Of a stretch of DNA of 43,830 nucleotides, positions 8,719 through 18,251 are shown piece by piece. Numbering within the stretch: the stretch's first letter is position 1; every line of letters starts with the position of its first letter. The notes under the pieces were generated by a model. That model did no database searches, had not been told where the DNA came from, and was given only the letters and a program-made list of their open reading frames with translations. The position numbers were made by a program, and so were the translations under genes. Source of the DNA: Synergistaceae bacterium (GTDB lineage Bacteria > Synergistota > Synergistia > Synergistales > Synergistaceae); the NCBI GenBank assembly GCA_031257775.1, contig JAIROA010000074.1, positions 1 to 43,830 on the forward strand, given 5' to 3'.

Positions 8719-10000
8719 CGCCGGCGTACGAAAGTATGGCTTCCGCCGTTCTGGCGGCGGCGCCTAAGTTGGCCGCGAAATAGCCGCCCGTATAATCAGG
8801 GCTGGGGAGCAGGCCTTTCGCGGCGCGGCGCCACAGGCTTTCCATTTCTTCAGAGGTCTTTACGGTAAAGGATGCCCCGGATGCGTTCAGCTCGCTTGCC
8901 GGCAGGGCGAAGTCCTCCATGTGCGGCCCATGCAGGACCGGCGTTCCCCATATGGCGGGCTCGAGAATGTTCTGCCCGCCCTTCGGGACAAGGCTGCCGC
9001 CGATGAAGGCCGCTGTAGCCAGGCCATATAGGTCAAAAAGCACCCCGATGGCATCGACTACGATAATGGAGGCATCGTTTTGCCCGTTCAGGTCCGAGTA
9101 AAGCTCCGTTTTTTCAGCAGGGCATATTTCCCGCGCTTTTCCCCGAACCGCGAGAGCCCTCTCGGGGTGGCGCGGCGCCACGACCAGTTTCGCGTCATTG
9201 ATAGGGCCGTTTCCGCCGCGCAGGCGGCTGAAAGCGTCCAGAACTGTTTCCTCCTCTCCTTCGTGCGTGCTGCCGGCAACGAAGCATATGCCGCCCGAGG
9301 GCAGGATCTTTTCCCGAAGGCGGGGGAGGCCCCGTTCCGCGATGGCCTTCCTCCGCATGAGCGCGTCGGCCTTCGTGTCGCCTGTCACGGTTATCCTTGA
9401 CTTTGCGGCGCCAAGCTCTATGAGCCGGCTTCTGTCCTCATCGCTTCGGGCCAGAATGGCATCGAACAGGCCGTATGCTTCTTTTAACAGCCCCTTTGCC
9501 AGACCGGCGCGGGCCATAGTTCTGTCAGAAATCCTCGCGTTTATGAGGAGCGTAGGGATCCCCATCCGCTTCATCTCCGTCAGAAGGTTCGGCCATACCT
9601 CCGTCTCAGCTGTCGCGTAGACGGCCGGCATGACGGAGCGGCAAGCTTTTTTTGTTATCTTGGGCACATCCCAGGGCGCATATACGTGTGCCGCTATTTT
9701 GCCCCCCATGAGCAGTCTGGCGCTTCGCGCCCCTGTTTCAGTCACCGTGGAAAGCAGTATCGGCACGTCCCGGCCCAGCCAGGCTATTTCGTCCACTACG
9801 GGGCTTGTGGCCTGAACCTCGCCGACTGACACTGCGTGGAGCCAGAGCGTAGATCCCTTTTTGAGCTTTTCAAGCTTGTCCCCCGCGTATATGGCGCGCC
9901 TCTCGTCGAATCCCTCCGCGTGACGCCTCCGCAGCCAGCCTTCGATGAACGGGTACGCAACGGAAGCGGCCGCCGCGTACAGCCGCAGGGCAAAGCTCAC
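8675..10000 (-). CDS. waaA: 3-deoxy-D-manno-octulosonic acid (Kdo) transferase
   Basis: 441 aa; 'GSTLWLHAVSVGEVQATSPVVDEI', 'ETEVWPNLLTEMKRMGIPTLLINARIS', 'AFIGGSLVPKGGQNILEPAIWGTPVLHGPHMEDF'. Confidence 0.95.
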   Translation of the reverse strand: MSFALRLYAAAASVAYPFIEGWLRRRHAEGFDERRAIYAGDKLEKLKKGSTLWLHAVSVGEVQATSPVVDEIAWLGRDVPILLSTVTETGARSARLLMGGKIAAHVYAPWDVPKITKKACRSVMPAVYATAETEVWPNLLTEMKRMGIPTLLINARISDRTMARAGLAKGLLKEAYGLFDAILARSDEDRSRLIELGAAKSRITVTGDTKADALMRRKAIAERGLPRLREKILPSGGICFVAGSTHEGEEETVLDAFSRLRGGNGPINDAKLVVAPRHPERALAVRGKAREICPAEKTELYSDLNGQNDASIIVVDAIGVLFDLYGLATAAFIGGSLVPKGGQNILEPAIWGTPVLHGPHMEDFALPASELNASGASFTVKTSEEMESLWRRAAKGLLPSPDYTGGYFAANLGAAARTAEAILSYAGVSARIQRPSSERRA

Positions 10001-11017
10001 CTAAGAAAGCCCTGCCTTTAAAAGCTCATGCAGATGGACGATTCCGGAAGGCCTGTTGCCCTCGACCGCAACCAGCACGGATATTTCAAGCCTTTCCATG
10101 ATGCGCATGGCCTCGCTCGCCAGCTTCCCCGGCCCGATGGTGCGAGGGGCTCTCGTCATGCCCTCCTCGACGGGCAGCTCTATGGCCCCGGTGCCGCGTT
10201 TTTCCATTAGCCGCCTCAAGTCGCCGTCCGTGAATATGCCGCAAAGCGTTCCGTCATTGTCGACTATGACTGTCGCCCCGTACCCCTTGCTCGTTATCTC
10301 GAACAGCGCGTCCTTGACCGTCGAACCGCGCTTCGTGACGGGCATGTTCCCGCCGCTGCCCATCACATCCCCGACAGTGAGAAGAAGGCTGCGCCCCAAC
10401 GCGCCGCCCGGGTGAAAGACGGCAAAGTCGTCCGGCCCGAGCCCCCGCAGCTTCGTATAGGCGCCTGCCAGAGCGTCCCCGGCCGCTACCTGGACCGTCG
10501 TGCTGCTCGTGGGGGCAAGCCCCAGAGGATCCGCCTCCCGCTCGACGCGCACGTCTAAGACAATATCGGAGTTCCGGGCAAGCGCTGACGAGGCATTTCC
10601 GGTCATGGCAATCACGGAAGCGCCGATCCGCCGGAAATACGGCAGAAGCGACAGAAGCTCCGCCGTTTCGCCGCTGTTGCTTATGAATATGCCGACATCG
10701 TCCGGGCGGACCATCCCGAGATCGCCGTGAGAGCCTTCCGTAGCGTGGAGAAAGAAGGCCGGAAGCCCCAGGGAGGCGAACGTGGCCGCGATCTTGCGCC
10801 CTATGAGCCCCGACTTGCCCAGCCCGGAGATCACGACGCGCCCCTTGCACGACGCGAGCAGCCTCACGGATCGTGCAAACTCATCTCCCATGCGTCCCGC
10901 GAGGCTTTCCACGGCCCGCGCCTCCTCCAGAAGGACATCCCTGCCGACGCTGATCAGTGCCTCGTCCGTGTAGGAGTCATCCCCGAGCCCTGATGGAATT
11001 CTTCTCTCATCGCCCAT
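10001..11017 (-). CDS. kdsD: Arabinose-5-phosphate isomerase (KdsD/KpsF/GutQ family; SIS plus CBS domains)
   Basis: 338 aa; 'VVISGLGKSGLIGRKIAATFASLGLPAFFLHATEGSHGDLGMV', 'HPGGALGR', CBS 'CGIFTDGDLRRLME'. Confidence 0.94.
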   Translation of the reverse strand: MGDERRIPSGLGDDSYTDEALISVGRDVLLEEARAVESLAGRMGDEFARSVRLLASCKGRVVISGLGKSGLIGRKIAATFASLGLPAFFLHATEGSHGDLGMVRPDDVGIFISNSGETAELLSLLPYFRRIGASVIAMTGNASSALARNSDIVLDVRVEREADPLGLAPTSSTTVQVAAGDALAGAYTKLRGLGPDDFAVFHPGGALGRSLLLTVGDVMGSGGNMPVTKRGSTVKDALFEITSKGYGATVIVDNDGTLCGIFTDGDLRRLMEKRGTGAIELPVEEGMTRAPRTIGPGKLASEAMRIMERLEISVLVAVEGNRPSGIVHLHELLKAGLS

Positions 11018-11084
11018 CAGCTTTCACCTCGATTGAAATTTCGGAATATAAATCATGGGCGCGCAAAAACGCCGCCCGACGGCA

Positions 11085-11948
11085 TTACCAGCCGAGCGTG
11101 GCAAATCCGAGCCTGTCCCTTGACAGGGCGTCTGCTTCTTTGATCTGATCCAGGAGCCATTCGATTTTGCCGAGAGGCACCATGTTGGGGCCGTCGCTCT
11201 TCGCGCTGTCCGGATCAGGGTGAACCTCCATGAAGAGCGCGTCCACTCCTATCGCTAAGGCCGCGCGCGCGAGCGGCAGGACGAACCGCCTGTCGCCCCC
11301 AGTCGCGGCGCCAAGGCCGCCGGGGCTTTGGACGCTGTGCGTCGCGTCGAACATCACGGGGCACCCGAGAGCGCGCATCACGAGAAGGGATCTGAAGTCG
11401 ACGACGAGCCGGTGATAGCCGAACGACGTCCCGCGCTCGCAGAGCATTACCTCTGACGCGCCGGATTCCCTGCACTTCTCGACGACGCTCGCCATGTCTT
11501 CCGGCGCTAAAAACTGCGCCTTCTTCACGCTTATCGGTTTTCCGGTTTTTGAGGCGGCCACGAGGAGATCCGTCTGTCTGCAGAGGAACGCCGGTATCTG
11601 CAGCATGTCGGCCGCTTCCGAAACCGGCTCTGCCTGCCATGCCTCGTGGATATCGGTCGTGACCCGCACTCCGATATCGCGGCGTATGCCTGAGAGCCAT
11701 TCGATCCCGCGCTCGAGCCCAGGGCCTCTTTCGCTCTTTATGGATGTGCGGTTGGCCTTGTCGAACGATGCCTTGAAAATATAATCAAAGCCTCTGGCTT
11801 CGCACTCCGCCTTGAGTTTTCCAGCCACGCGGGATCCAAGCTCAGGGGATTCGAGCATACAGGGGCCGGCTACTATAAGGAGCCTTTTTCCCTTCTCTTT
11901 TGCAGGATCCGCGCCAGGCGGACGCGCGTCTTTCCCGGAATTTTCCAA
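11085..11948 (-). CDS. kdsA: 3-deoxy-8-phosphooctulonate synthase (2-dehydro-3-deoxyphosphooctonate aldolase)
   Basis: 287 aa; 'LLIVAGPCMLES', 'FKASFDKANRTSIKSERGPGLE', 'VMLCERGTSFGYHRLVVDFRSLLVM', 'FDATHSVQSPGG', 'MEVHPDPDSAKSDGPNM'. TTG start, overlapping the upstream gene by 76 nt. Confidence 0.94.
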   Translation of the reverse strand: MENSGKDARPPGADPAKEKGKRLLIVAGPCMLESPELGSRVAGKLKAECEARGFDYIFKASFDKANRTSIKSERGPGLERGIEWLSGIRRDIGVRVTTDIHEAWQAEPVSEAADMLQIPAFLCRQTDLLVAASKTGKPISVKKAQFLAPEDMASVVEKCRESGASEVMLCERGTSFGYHRLVVDFRSLLVMRALGCPVMFDATHSVQSPGGLGAATGGDRRFVLPLARAALAIGVDALFMEVHPDPDSAKSDGPNMVPLGKIEWLLDQIKEADALSRDRLGFATLGW

Positions 11949-14242
11949 TGTTCCTCGCCCCTTTCCTTGCCGTTTATGTCGGGTTTTTCGCCGTGTATCT
12001 CCTTAAGCCTCTCGTAAAGCCTGCATCTTGCGCCCCAGCCAAGCTCGCTTTCCGCGTAGCGGCAGACGGCCTCCAACGCGCCGGGGCCTCCAAGGCGGCT
12101 TATTCCCTCTCGCGCCATCCCGTCGAGCCTGACCGGATCGCGGATGAGGGCCACCGCGGCCCAGGCAAGCGCCTCCGGCGTCGGCGGCGTAAGCAGCTCG
12201 GCGTCCCGGAGGTGTTTCTTTTGAATAAGTTTACCACGTTCGATTATCGATATCACCGGCACTCCCATACCCGCCGCGACCTGATTCGACGTTCCGCCAA
12301 GCCCTATGAGGATATTGGCGCCGTACGCCGCTTGCGCGGCCGGGCCTGAAAAGAGCTTCACTGACGCGCCTTTCGCCTGGATGCTGCCGCTTCCGTCCGT
12401 ATCGTAGCCGGCACCGGACAGGAGGCGCTCTCGGTCTATCGTCGGGGCAAGCACCATGAGGTAGCTGCAGGGCATCTCGGTCTCTATGGCGCTTATGGCA
12501 TCCAGAAGGAGCGATATGTCGCCGTAGGCCCTCGGGCGGCTCCCCGGAAGGATCATGATCCTTGGCCGGGGCATGGATTCCCAAGGGTCTTCGTCAGGCG
12601 GCGCGTCGAGCGCCAGATCCATTATCGGGTTGCCCTCGAAGACAGCGTCGACGCCGCTATGGCGCAGTTCCCTCTCCGTCTCGCCGTCGCGCGTCCATAC
12701 CCTCCGCGCCCTATGGCGGAGTATGAAGCGCTCCGCTCCCCAGTGCCCGCTTAAGTGGGCGCTCTTTGCCGTAGCGACGAGGGCCGGGCAGAGCCCTTGC
12801 CCCCAGAGCGTGTGAGCCAGCAGGTAGACGTCCCCGACGCACAAGGGCGTCCGGAAGCGCCGCTTGCGAGTCCGCCACGCGTCTATCTGCTTTTCTATGT
12901 CCCTTCTGAGCCCGTGCCTGAAATCACGCAGGAGCGCTTTAAGGGAGTACTTCACGATCCCTCCGCTTGGAAGGTCCGACAGGGGGGAGATTACGTCGAT
13001 CCCCCTGTCCCGGTATTCCTGGCCCTTTCCGACGAGAGTGAAAGCGCTTACGCCAGCGGAGGGGAATCGGCGCCTCAGCTTCGAGGCCAGAAGGGCGCCG
13101 ATGGCGTCCTCACCATAGCCATTCGACGCGACCACAAGGTTCGGGCGGAGCAGTTCGGTCAGTTTTGCCCAGAAAGGTTTCTCGTCGTCGATGGACACCG
13201 CAATGCGCGGTATGTAAAGGGGCAGTGTCATGGAGGGGTTGTCCGGCATGTTGCGGATATCCTTCTCCGTGCAGATGAAGCCCGTGGCGCCTGAATCGGA
13301 AGCGAGCCTTTCGAGCCTGTCTATATCCTTCCAGGAAAACCTGTGGTGGTCGCGAAAGGACCTGCTTTGAAGCAGTTCCATCCCAAGCGATGAAAGGGAG
13401 CTGTAAAAGCTGTCGGGCCGCCCTATGGCGGAAAACGCTATGAACTTTCCTTCCGGGGCCGTCTGACCCCATTCGAGCTGATGATCGGACACCTGGCCGC
13501 CTTCGAGCTTCATCCATGATTCCAGCGTCACCCTGGCCGTGAATATCCTCTCCGGCGCGATCCATTTTGAGATCTCATCCTTCGCCGCTTCCACGCCCGG
13601 CCTGTCCGCCTGGCCTACCTTCGTCAGTATTACGATATCGGCCCTCGAAAGCGCTTCCCTGCCCTCGCGCAGTATCCCGGCGGGAAAGAGCCTGCCGTTT
13701 CCGAATGGGCAGGTAGAGTCGATGAGGACGATATCGAGATCCCTCCCCATGCGCCTGTGCTGGAATGCGTCGTCCGCAACGGCCACGTCGGCCCCGAGCC
13801 TCCGAAGAAGCCTCACGCCGTCGTGCCTGTCGCGCGATACGACGATCTTTGCGTCAGGCAGCCTTTTAGCGAGCATGAGAGGCTCGTCGCCGGTTATGGC
13901 CCTGTCAGAACTCCATCTGTCCTGCCCTATCCAGAGAGGGGACTTCGTCTCGCCGCTGTATCCTCGGCTCACGATCCCGACCGACAGACCGGCCTCCATG
14001 AGTTTCCGCGACAGCATTTCGACCATGGGCGTCTTGTTGGTGCCGCCGTGGCAGAGGTTGCCGACGCTGATGACCGGGATGGGCGGGTCGATGCTGCACC
14101 AGAGCCCCCTGTCGTAGAGCGCGTTGCGGGTCCGGGTCAGCGGGCGGGCGAGGATGCCGAAGAAATTAAGCAGCGGCCACGGCGAAAAACCGCTCTTCTC
14201 GCCCCTGGCGTAGCGGAGATAGCTGTTCAGGATATCAGGCAT
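11873..14242 (-). CDS. lpxK: Fusion: tetraacyldisaccharide 4'-kinase (LpxK) plus C-terminal LpxB-related (TIGR03492-like) glycosyltransferase domain
   Basis: 789 aa. N-half: 'ISVGNLCHGGTNKTPMVEMLSRKL', 'VADDAFQHRRMGRDLDIVLIDSTCPFGNGRLFPAGILREG'. C-half begins 'NLVVASNGYGEDAIGALLASKLRRRFP' and has 'RIMILPGSRPRAYGDISLLLDAI' and 'LIGLGGTSNQVAAGMGVPVISI'. Confidence 0.88.
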   Translation of the reverse strand: MPDILNSYLRYARGEKSGFSPWPLLNFFGILARPLTRTRNALYDRGLWCSIDPPIPVISVGNLCHGGTNKTPMVEMLSRKLMEAGLSVGIVSRGYSGETKSPLWIGQDRWSSDRAITGDEPLMLAKRLPDAKIVVSRDRHDGVRLLRRLGADVAVADDAFQHRRMGRDLDIVLIDSTCPFGNGRLFPAGILREGREALSRADIVILTKVGQADRPGVEAAKDEISKWIAPERIFTARVTLESWMKLEGGQVSDHQLEWGQTAPEGKFIAFSAIGRPDSFYSSLSSLGMELLQSRSFRDHHRFSWKDIDRLERLASDSGATGFICTEKDIRNMPDNPSMTLPLYIPRIAVSIDDEKPFWAKLTELLRPNLVVASNGYGEDAIGALLASKLRRRFPSAGVSAFTLVGKGQEYRDRGIDVISPLSDLPSGGIVKYSLKALLRDFRHGLRRDIEKQIDAWRTRKRRFRTPLCVGDVYLLAHTLWGQGLCPALVATAKSAHLSGHWGAERFILRHRARRVWTRDGETERELRHSGVDAVFEGNPIMDLALDAPPDEDPWESMPRPRIMILPGSRPRAYGDISLLLDAISAIETEMPCSYLMVLAPTIDRERLLSGAGYDTDGSGSIQAKGASVKLFSGPAAQAAYGANILIGLGGTSNQVAAGMGVPVISIIERGKLIQKKHLRDAELLTPPTPEALAWAAVALIRDPVRLDGMAREGISRLGGPGALEAVCRYAESELGWGARCRLYERLKEIHGEKPDINGKERGEEHWKIPGKTRVRLARILQKRREKGSL

Positions 14243-16022
14243 CCGGTGCCTCTTTGTGCCCTTCGCGGGTCGCTTGGGGCGCTTCCGTCTCGCCGCTTTG
14301 AAGCGAGTAAAGCTCGAAATAGGCGCCCCGTTTCGCTATGAGCCCGTCGTGCGTCCCTTCCTCAGTGACGCGGCCTTTGCCTAAAACGACGATCCTGTCC
14401 GCCTCGCGGATCGTCGAGAGCCTGTGCGCGATCACGAGCGACGTGCGCCCGACCATCGCGACGTTCATCGCGCCCTGCACCTGGGATTCGACGAGCGCGT
14501 CCAGGGAGGACGTGGCCTCATCCATGAGCAGTATGGCCGGATCGCGCACGATGGCGCGGGCTATCGCGATCCTCTGCCTCTGCCCGCCCGAGAGGGTGAC
14601 GCCCCTTTCGCCGACTTCGGCATCGTAGCCGTCCGGGAGGGAGGCGATGAACCCGTCGATCCCGGCCATCCGCGCCGCTTTCTTTATGGACTCGCGTGAC
14701 GCGTCGCATCCGTATGATATGTTGTAGGCAAGGCTGCCCTTCATCAGGACAGGATCCTGCGGCACGACTCCTACTTTGCGCCTGTAGGATTTGAGATCCA
14801 GTTCGCGAAGATCCGTGCCGTCTATCAGTATGCGCCCCTTATTGGGATCGTAAAAGCGGAGAAGGAGGTCGCCCAGCGTCGATTTGCCAGTCCCGGTCGG
14901 CCCAACTATAGCGACGCGCTCGCCCGGTTTTATCGCGAGATTAAGTCCGCTTAGGATCCATCGCTCCTCCTCGTAGGCGAACCAGACGTCCTCGAATATG
15001 ACCTCCCCTTTGAGCGCCCGAGGGGCCGCGGGCAGCACGGGAAGCGTCACCTCATCCTCCTCGCCGAGGATTTCGAATATCCTGTCAGCCGAAGCCACTC
15101 CTTGCTGTATGGAGCTAATGGAGCGCGATATGGTGCGCACGGGTTGAACTAAAAGCCCCAGATATATCAGGAACGCCACCAGCTCCCCGGTGGACAGGTT
15201 TCCTGCCAGCACGTCGCGCCCTCCCAGCCAGAGGATGGGCGCCATCGCGATGAAAAGTATGACCTCCACTGAGCCCTCCAGGAACCCTCTCGTCTGCGTG
15301 CCCTTCATGATGGATCTGAAGTGCTTCTTGCCCTGCGCGTCGAAGCGCTCGGCCTCAATGTCCTCAGTGGCAAACGACCGCACTATGCGGATGGAGGAAA
15401 GCGCTTCCTGGGCTATGGCGGCCAGCTGCGCGAGCTGTTCCTGGATGTCGCCGCCGACGACGCGGAGTTTGGCGGATGCCCGGTCTATGACGAACGCCGC
15501 CGGAGGTATCACGAGAAAAGTGGCAAGCGTCAGCTTCCAGTTGATATAGAACAGAAAGCCCAGAAAACCCATAAAATAAAGAGCCTGGACGAAGAGATCC
15601 ACCACGACGGCAGAAAGGATATTCTGGAGCGTCGCCACGTCGTTCGTGATGCGCGACAGGAACTCCCCGGCCCTGCGGCGGTAGAGGATGCGGAGCGGGA
15701 GCCGCTGAGTCTTGTCGTAAAGCTCCAGGCGGATTGCCATGATGGCCTTCTGGCCGACCCAGGCGGATAGATACATGTAGCCATACGCGAACAGGGCCTT
15801 TAGCACATAAAGGGCGACCATGCCTATAGCTATCAAGTTCAGCGCGGCCCCGTCGCCCCTGCCCAGGACATCGTCTATCATATTCCTGACGAGCCAGGGC
15901 GGCACTACGCCGAATACGGCGGAGAGCGTCATGCAGGCAAGCGCCGCGGCGATCCTCAGCAGATACTTTCTGCAGTATCCCAGCACCTGTAGATAGGGTT
16001 TGAAGTCCTTGGCTTTAAGCAA
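14235..16022 (-). CDS. msbA: ABC transporter, MsbA-like lipid A exporter (permease/ATPase)
   Basis: 595 aa; ABC type 1 membrane domain, Walker A 'IVGPTGTGKSTL', signature 'LSGGQRQRIAIARAI', Walker B 'AILLMDEATSSLD'; located in the lipid A cluster. Confidence 0.9.
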   Translation of the reverse strand: MLKAKDFKPYLQVLGYCRKYLLRIAAALACMTLSAVFGVVPPWLVRNMIDDVLGRGDGAALNLIAIGMVALYVLKALFAYGYMYLSAWVGQKAIMAIRLELYDKTQRLPLRILYRRRAGEFLSRITNDVATLQNILSAVVVDLFVQALYFMGFLGFLFYINWKLTLATFLVIPPAAFVIDRASAKLRVVGGDIQEQLAQLAAIAQEALSSIRIVRSFATEDIEAERFDAQGKKHFRSIMKGTQTRGFLEGSVEVILFIAMAPILWLGGRDVLAGNLSTGELVAFLIYLGLLVQPVRTISRSISSIQQGVASADRIFEILGEEDEVTLPVLPAAPRALKGEVIFEDVWFAYEEERWILSGLNLAIKPGERVAIVGPTGTGKSTLGDLLLRFYDPNKGRILIDGTDLRELDLKSYRRKVGVVPQDPVLMKGSLAYNISYGCDASRESIKKAARMAGIDGFIASLPDGYDAEVGERGVTLSGGQRQRIAIARAIVRDPAILLMDEATSSLDALVESQVQGAMNVAMVGRTSLVIAHRLSTIREADRIVVLGKGRVTEEGTHDGLIAKRGAYFELYSLQSGETEAPQATREGHKEAPDA

Positions 16023-16025
16023 TGC

Positions 16026-17186
16026 CTACATCGCCCCCATTATCCTGTCAGCCCAAAAGGCGTAGGCGCCCCGGCCGCCCATAAGGGCGGCAAGCTCCGC
16101 CATCCGCGCCTCTTTGGCCTTCCTGCCTGACGGATTCATGCCGAGCCACGCGGACAATTCTTCGAGAGCGGCTTCAGGGGTGGCGCGCTCCTGAATGAGC
16201 TCGGGATAAAACATCTCCCCGGCAAGGAGGTTAGGGATGGCGAAGTAGAGGTGACTCAATAACAGGCGTCCGATAAAGGCAGACAGCGGCTTCATTCTGT
16301 ACATGACGACCATAAAGCGCCTGAGCAAAAGGGCCTCTGCGGTCGCGGTTCCGCTTGAGCCGGCCACGGCTTTCGATATCGCCATCAGCTCCCTTCCCGC
16401 GCCTTCGTAATAGTTCTTGCCCGAATCGGCGAGATTTTTCATCAAAAAATTTTTTGCCCTTTCCGACAGGCCTGGGGCAACGGAGAAAACGGGGGAGAAG
16501 CCTCGCGATTCAAGGGCGTCCGACAGCGGCGCAAGGACGGGCCAGAGCTGTTCTATCTCGCTTCTCCTGCTGCCGGGCAAAAGAGCCACTATCCTGTCCG
16601 GGTCGGGCGCGGTCAGGCCGCGCGATATTCCGCCCGTCACGGATTTCGTGTCTGCCTTAAAATCCTCCAGATCCTCGGCGAGGGGATGTCCTGTCCAGAA
16701 GCTATTGACGCCCGCTTTTTTAAGGAATTCATGCTCGAACCTGAAAAGAGGCAGGCACTCGTCTACGTGCCTCAAAAGATCCTTCACGCGATAGCTCCGC
16801 CAGGCCCAGACGGACGGGGGGGATACGTAGAAAATCTTTCCGCCGTATCCGCGGCGGCGCAGGCGCCTTATGAGGGGCAGATGAAAATCCGGGCTGTCGA
16901 CGAATACGAGGGCTCGCGGCTTTGTGTCAAGCACGAACGCGCTCATCTCGCCGAGCAGATGCCATATATCAGCTATAGACCCTAAAACCTCCGTTATGCC
17001 CAAAAGCTGCAGGCGCTTGCCGCTCCAGAGCGCCTCCGCCCCGGCAGACGCGCCCTCCGCTCCGCAGAGCCCGCAGACGCGCTCCACGCCCCGCGCGCGG
17101 AGTTCCTGGCAAAGCCGCGCCGCGTAATGGTCGCCCGATACTTCTCCGGCACTGACGAGTATCGTTCCGTCGCCGGCTGAAGTCAA
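16026..17186 (-). CDS. lpxB: Lipid-A-disaccharide synthase
   Basis: 386 aa; 'VSAGEVSGDHYAARLCQELRARG', 'FYVSPPSVWAWRSYRVKDLLRHVDECLPLFRFEHEF', 'VALLPGSRRSEIEQLWPVL'. Confidence 0.95.
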   Translation of the reverse strand: MTSAGDGTILVSAGEVSGDHYAARLCQELRARGVERVCGLCGAEGASAGAEALWSGKRLQLLGITEVLGSIADIWHLLGEMSAFVLDTKPRALVFVDSPDFHLPLIRRLRRRGYGGKIFYVSPPSVWAWRSYRVKDLLRHVDECLPLFRFEHEFLKKAGVNSFWTGHPLAEDLEDFKADTKSVTGGISRGLTAPDPDRIVALLPGSRRSEIEQLWPVLAPLSDALESRGFSPVFSVAPGLSERAKNFLMKNLADSGKNYYEGAGRELMAISKAVAGSSGTATAEALLLRRFMVVMYRMKPLSAFIGRLLLSHLYFAIPNLLAGEMFYPELIQERATPEAALEELSAWLGMNPSGRKAKEARMAELAALMGGRGAYAFWADRIMGAM

Positions 17187-17980
17187 TAATCAATACCGAT
17201 CACGGAAATTCCGGCTTCCATAGCCGTCCGGCCGAACTTGTCCGGATCTAAGACAAGAGTCCACCCCGCATGGATCGCGAGGCAGGTCAGCTTTGCTGCG
17301 GCCATGCTCCGAAGCGTCCGGCTTCCGACTACCGGCAGGTCGTAGCGCTCGTCCTGCCCCGGCTTTATCATCTTCACTAAGACGCCTTCCCGGCATAGCG
17401 TCCCCGCGCGTGAAATCGCCTCGTCCGTGCCTTCCATCGCTTCTACGGCGACAACGGCCCTGCCGCTTATGACGAGGCTTTGGCCGAAAGAGAGCGGCAG
17501 AACCTCGCGCGCTATCTTTGCCCCGTAAGCCGCGTCCGTCACCTCGGCCTCGGACGGGGCCCTTCCGGCTATGCGGCCTTTACCCGCGAGCAGGTCCTTC
17601 AGCAGGTTACGGTAGCCTAAGACCTCCATGCCTGAATTTTCAAATAGGGCGACGATCGCGCCTAAGAGCGAGTGGTCATCCCTCTCGGAGAGCCCGCCCA
17701 GAAGGGAGGCGGCCATTTCGTCCATCATCTCCGGGCGGTACATGAGTTTCTTGGGGATAAGCCCCGCGAGCATGACTTGCCTCACGCCCCGGCTGACCAT
17801 ATCGCCAAGCGCCAGCGCGAGCCGCGCGCCATCGAGGGGCACTACCGCGCCCGCGTTTGCGGCGAGCGCCTCTATATCCTCCCTAAAGGCATAAACAAGC
17901 GGCTTATCCCCGCTTTGAGCCAGGCGGCTGGCTATTATCTCGGGAAGCGAGCCTTCTCCGGCAATTAGCGCGACTGTCAT
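17183..17980 (-). CDS. lpxI: UDP-2,3-diacylglucosamine pyrophosphatase LpxI (former DUF1009)
   Basis: 265 aa; 'LIAGEGSLPEIIASRLAQSG', 'EAMEGTDEAISRAG...GVLVKMIKPGQDERYDLPVVGSRTL'; ATGA overlap with lpxB. Confidence 0.92.
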   Translation of the reverse strand: MTVALIAGEGSLPEIIASRLAQSGDKPLVYAFREDIEALAANAGAVVPLDGARLALALGDMVSRGVRQVMLAGLIPKKLMYRPEMMDEMAASLLGGLSERDDHSLLGAIVALFENSGMEVLGYRNLLKDLLAGKGRIAGRAPSEAEVTDAAYGAKIAREVLPLSFGQSLVISGRAVVAVEAMEGTDEAISRAGTLCREGVLVKMIKPGQDERYDLPVVGSRTLRSMAAAKLTCLAIHAGWTLVLDPDKFGRTAMEAGISVIGIDY

Positions 17981-18029
17981 CTGAATCCTCCTATATGCGT
18001 ATAAACACGATTGATTTTTTTATCTTATT

Positions 18030-18163
18030 CTAATTCCAAATCAACTCGTAACAGATGAGTTGGCTTGGAAAAACCTCAACGCTTCGTGTTGGGCGCAACA
18101 TTACGTTGCGCGATTCCGATTCTAAATCAAATTACGGTTCATTTGATTTAGAATCGGAATTAG
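18030..18163. repeat. MITE-like palindromic element (terminal CTAATTCC/GGAATTAG, internal hairpins)
   Basis: Perfect 20-bp inverted repeat attccgattctaaatcaaat (18113-18132) / atttgatttagaatcggaat (18141-18160); imperfect hairpin ttccaaatcaactcgt (18034-18049) / atgagttggcttggaa (18055-18070); gcgcaac-attac-gttgcgc between them. Confidence 0.65.
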
Positions 18164-18251
18164 TTTCATGAGCCCAATGATGAATTTATGAAATCTTTTA
18201 ACTTTGCGTAGGCGATTATGAGATTTTTCATCGCACTGTCTGCCGTAAACA

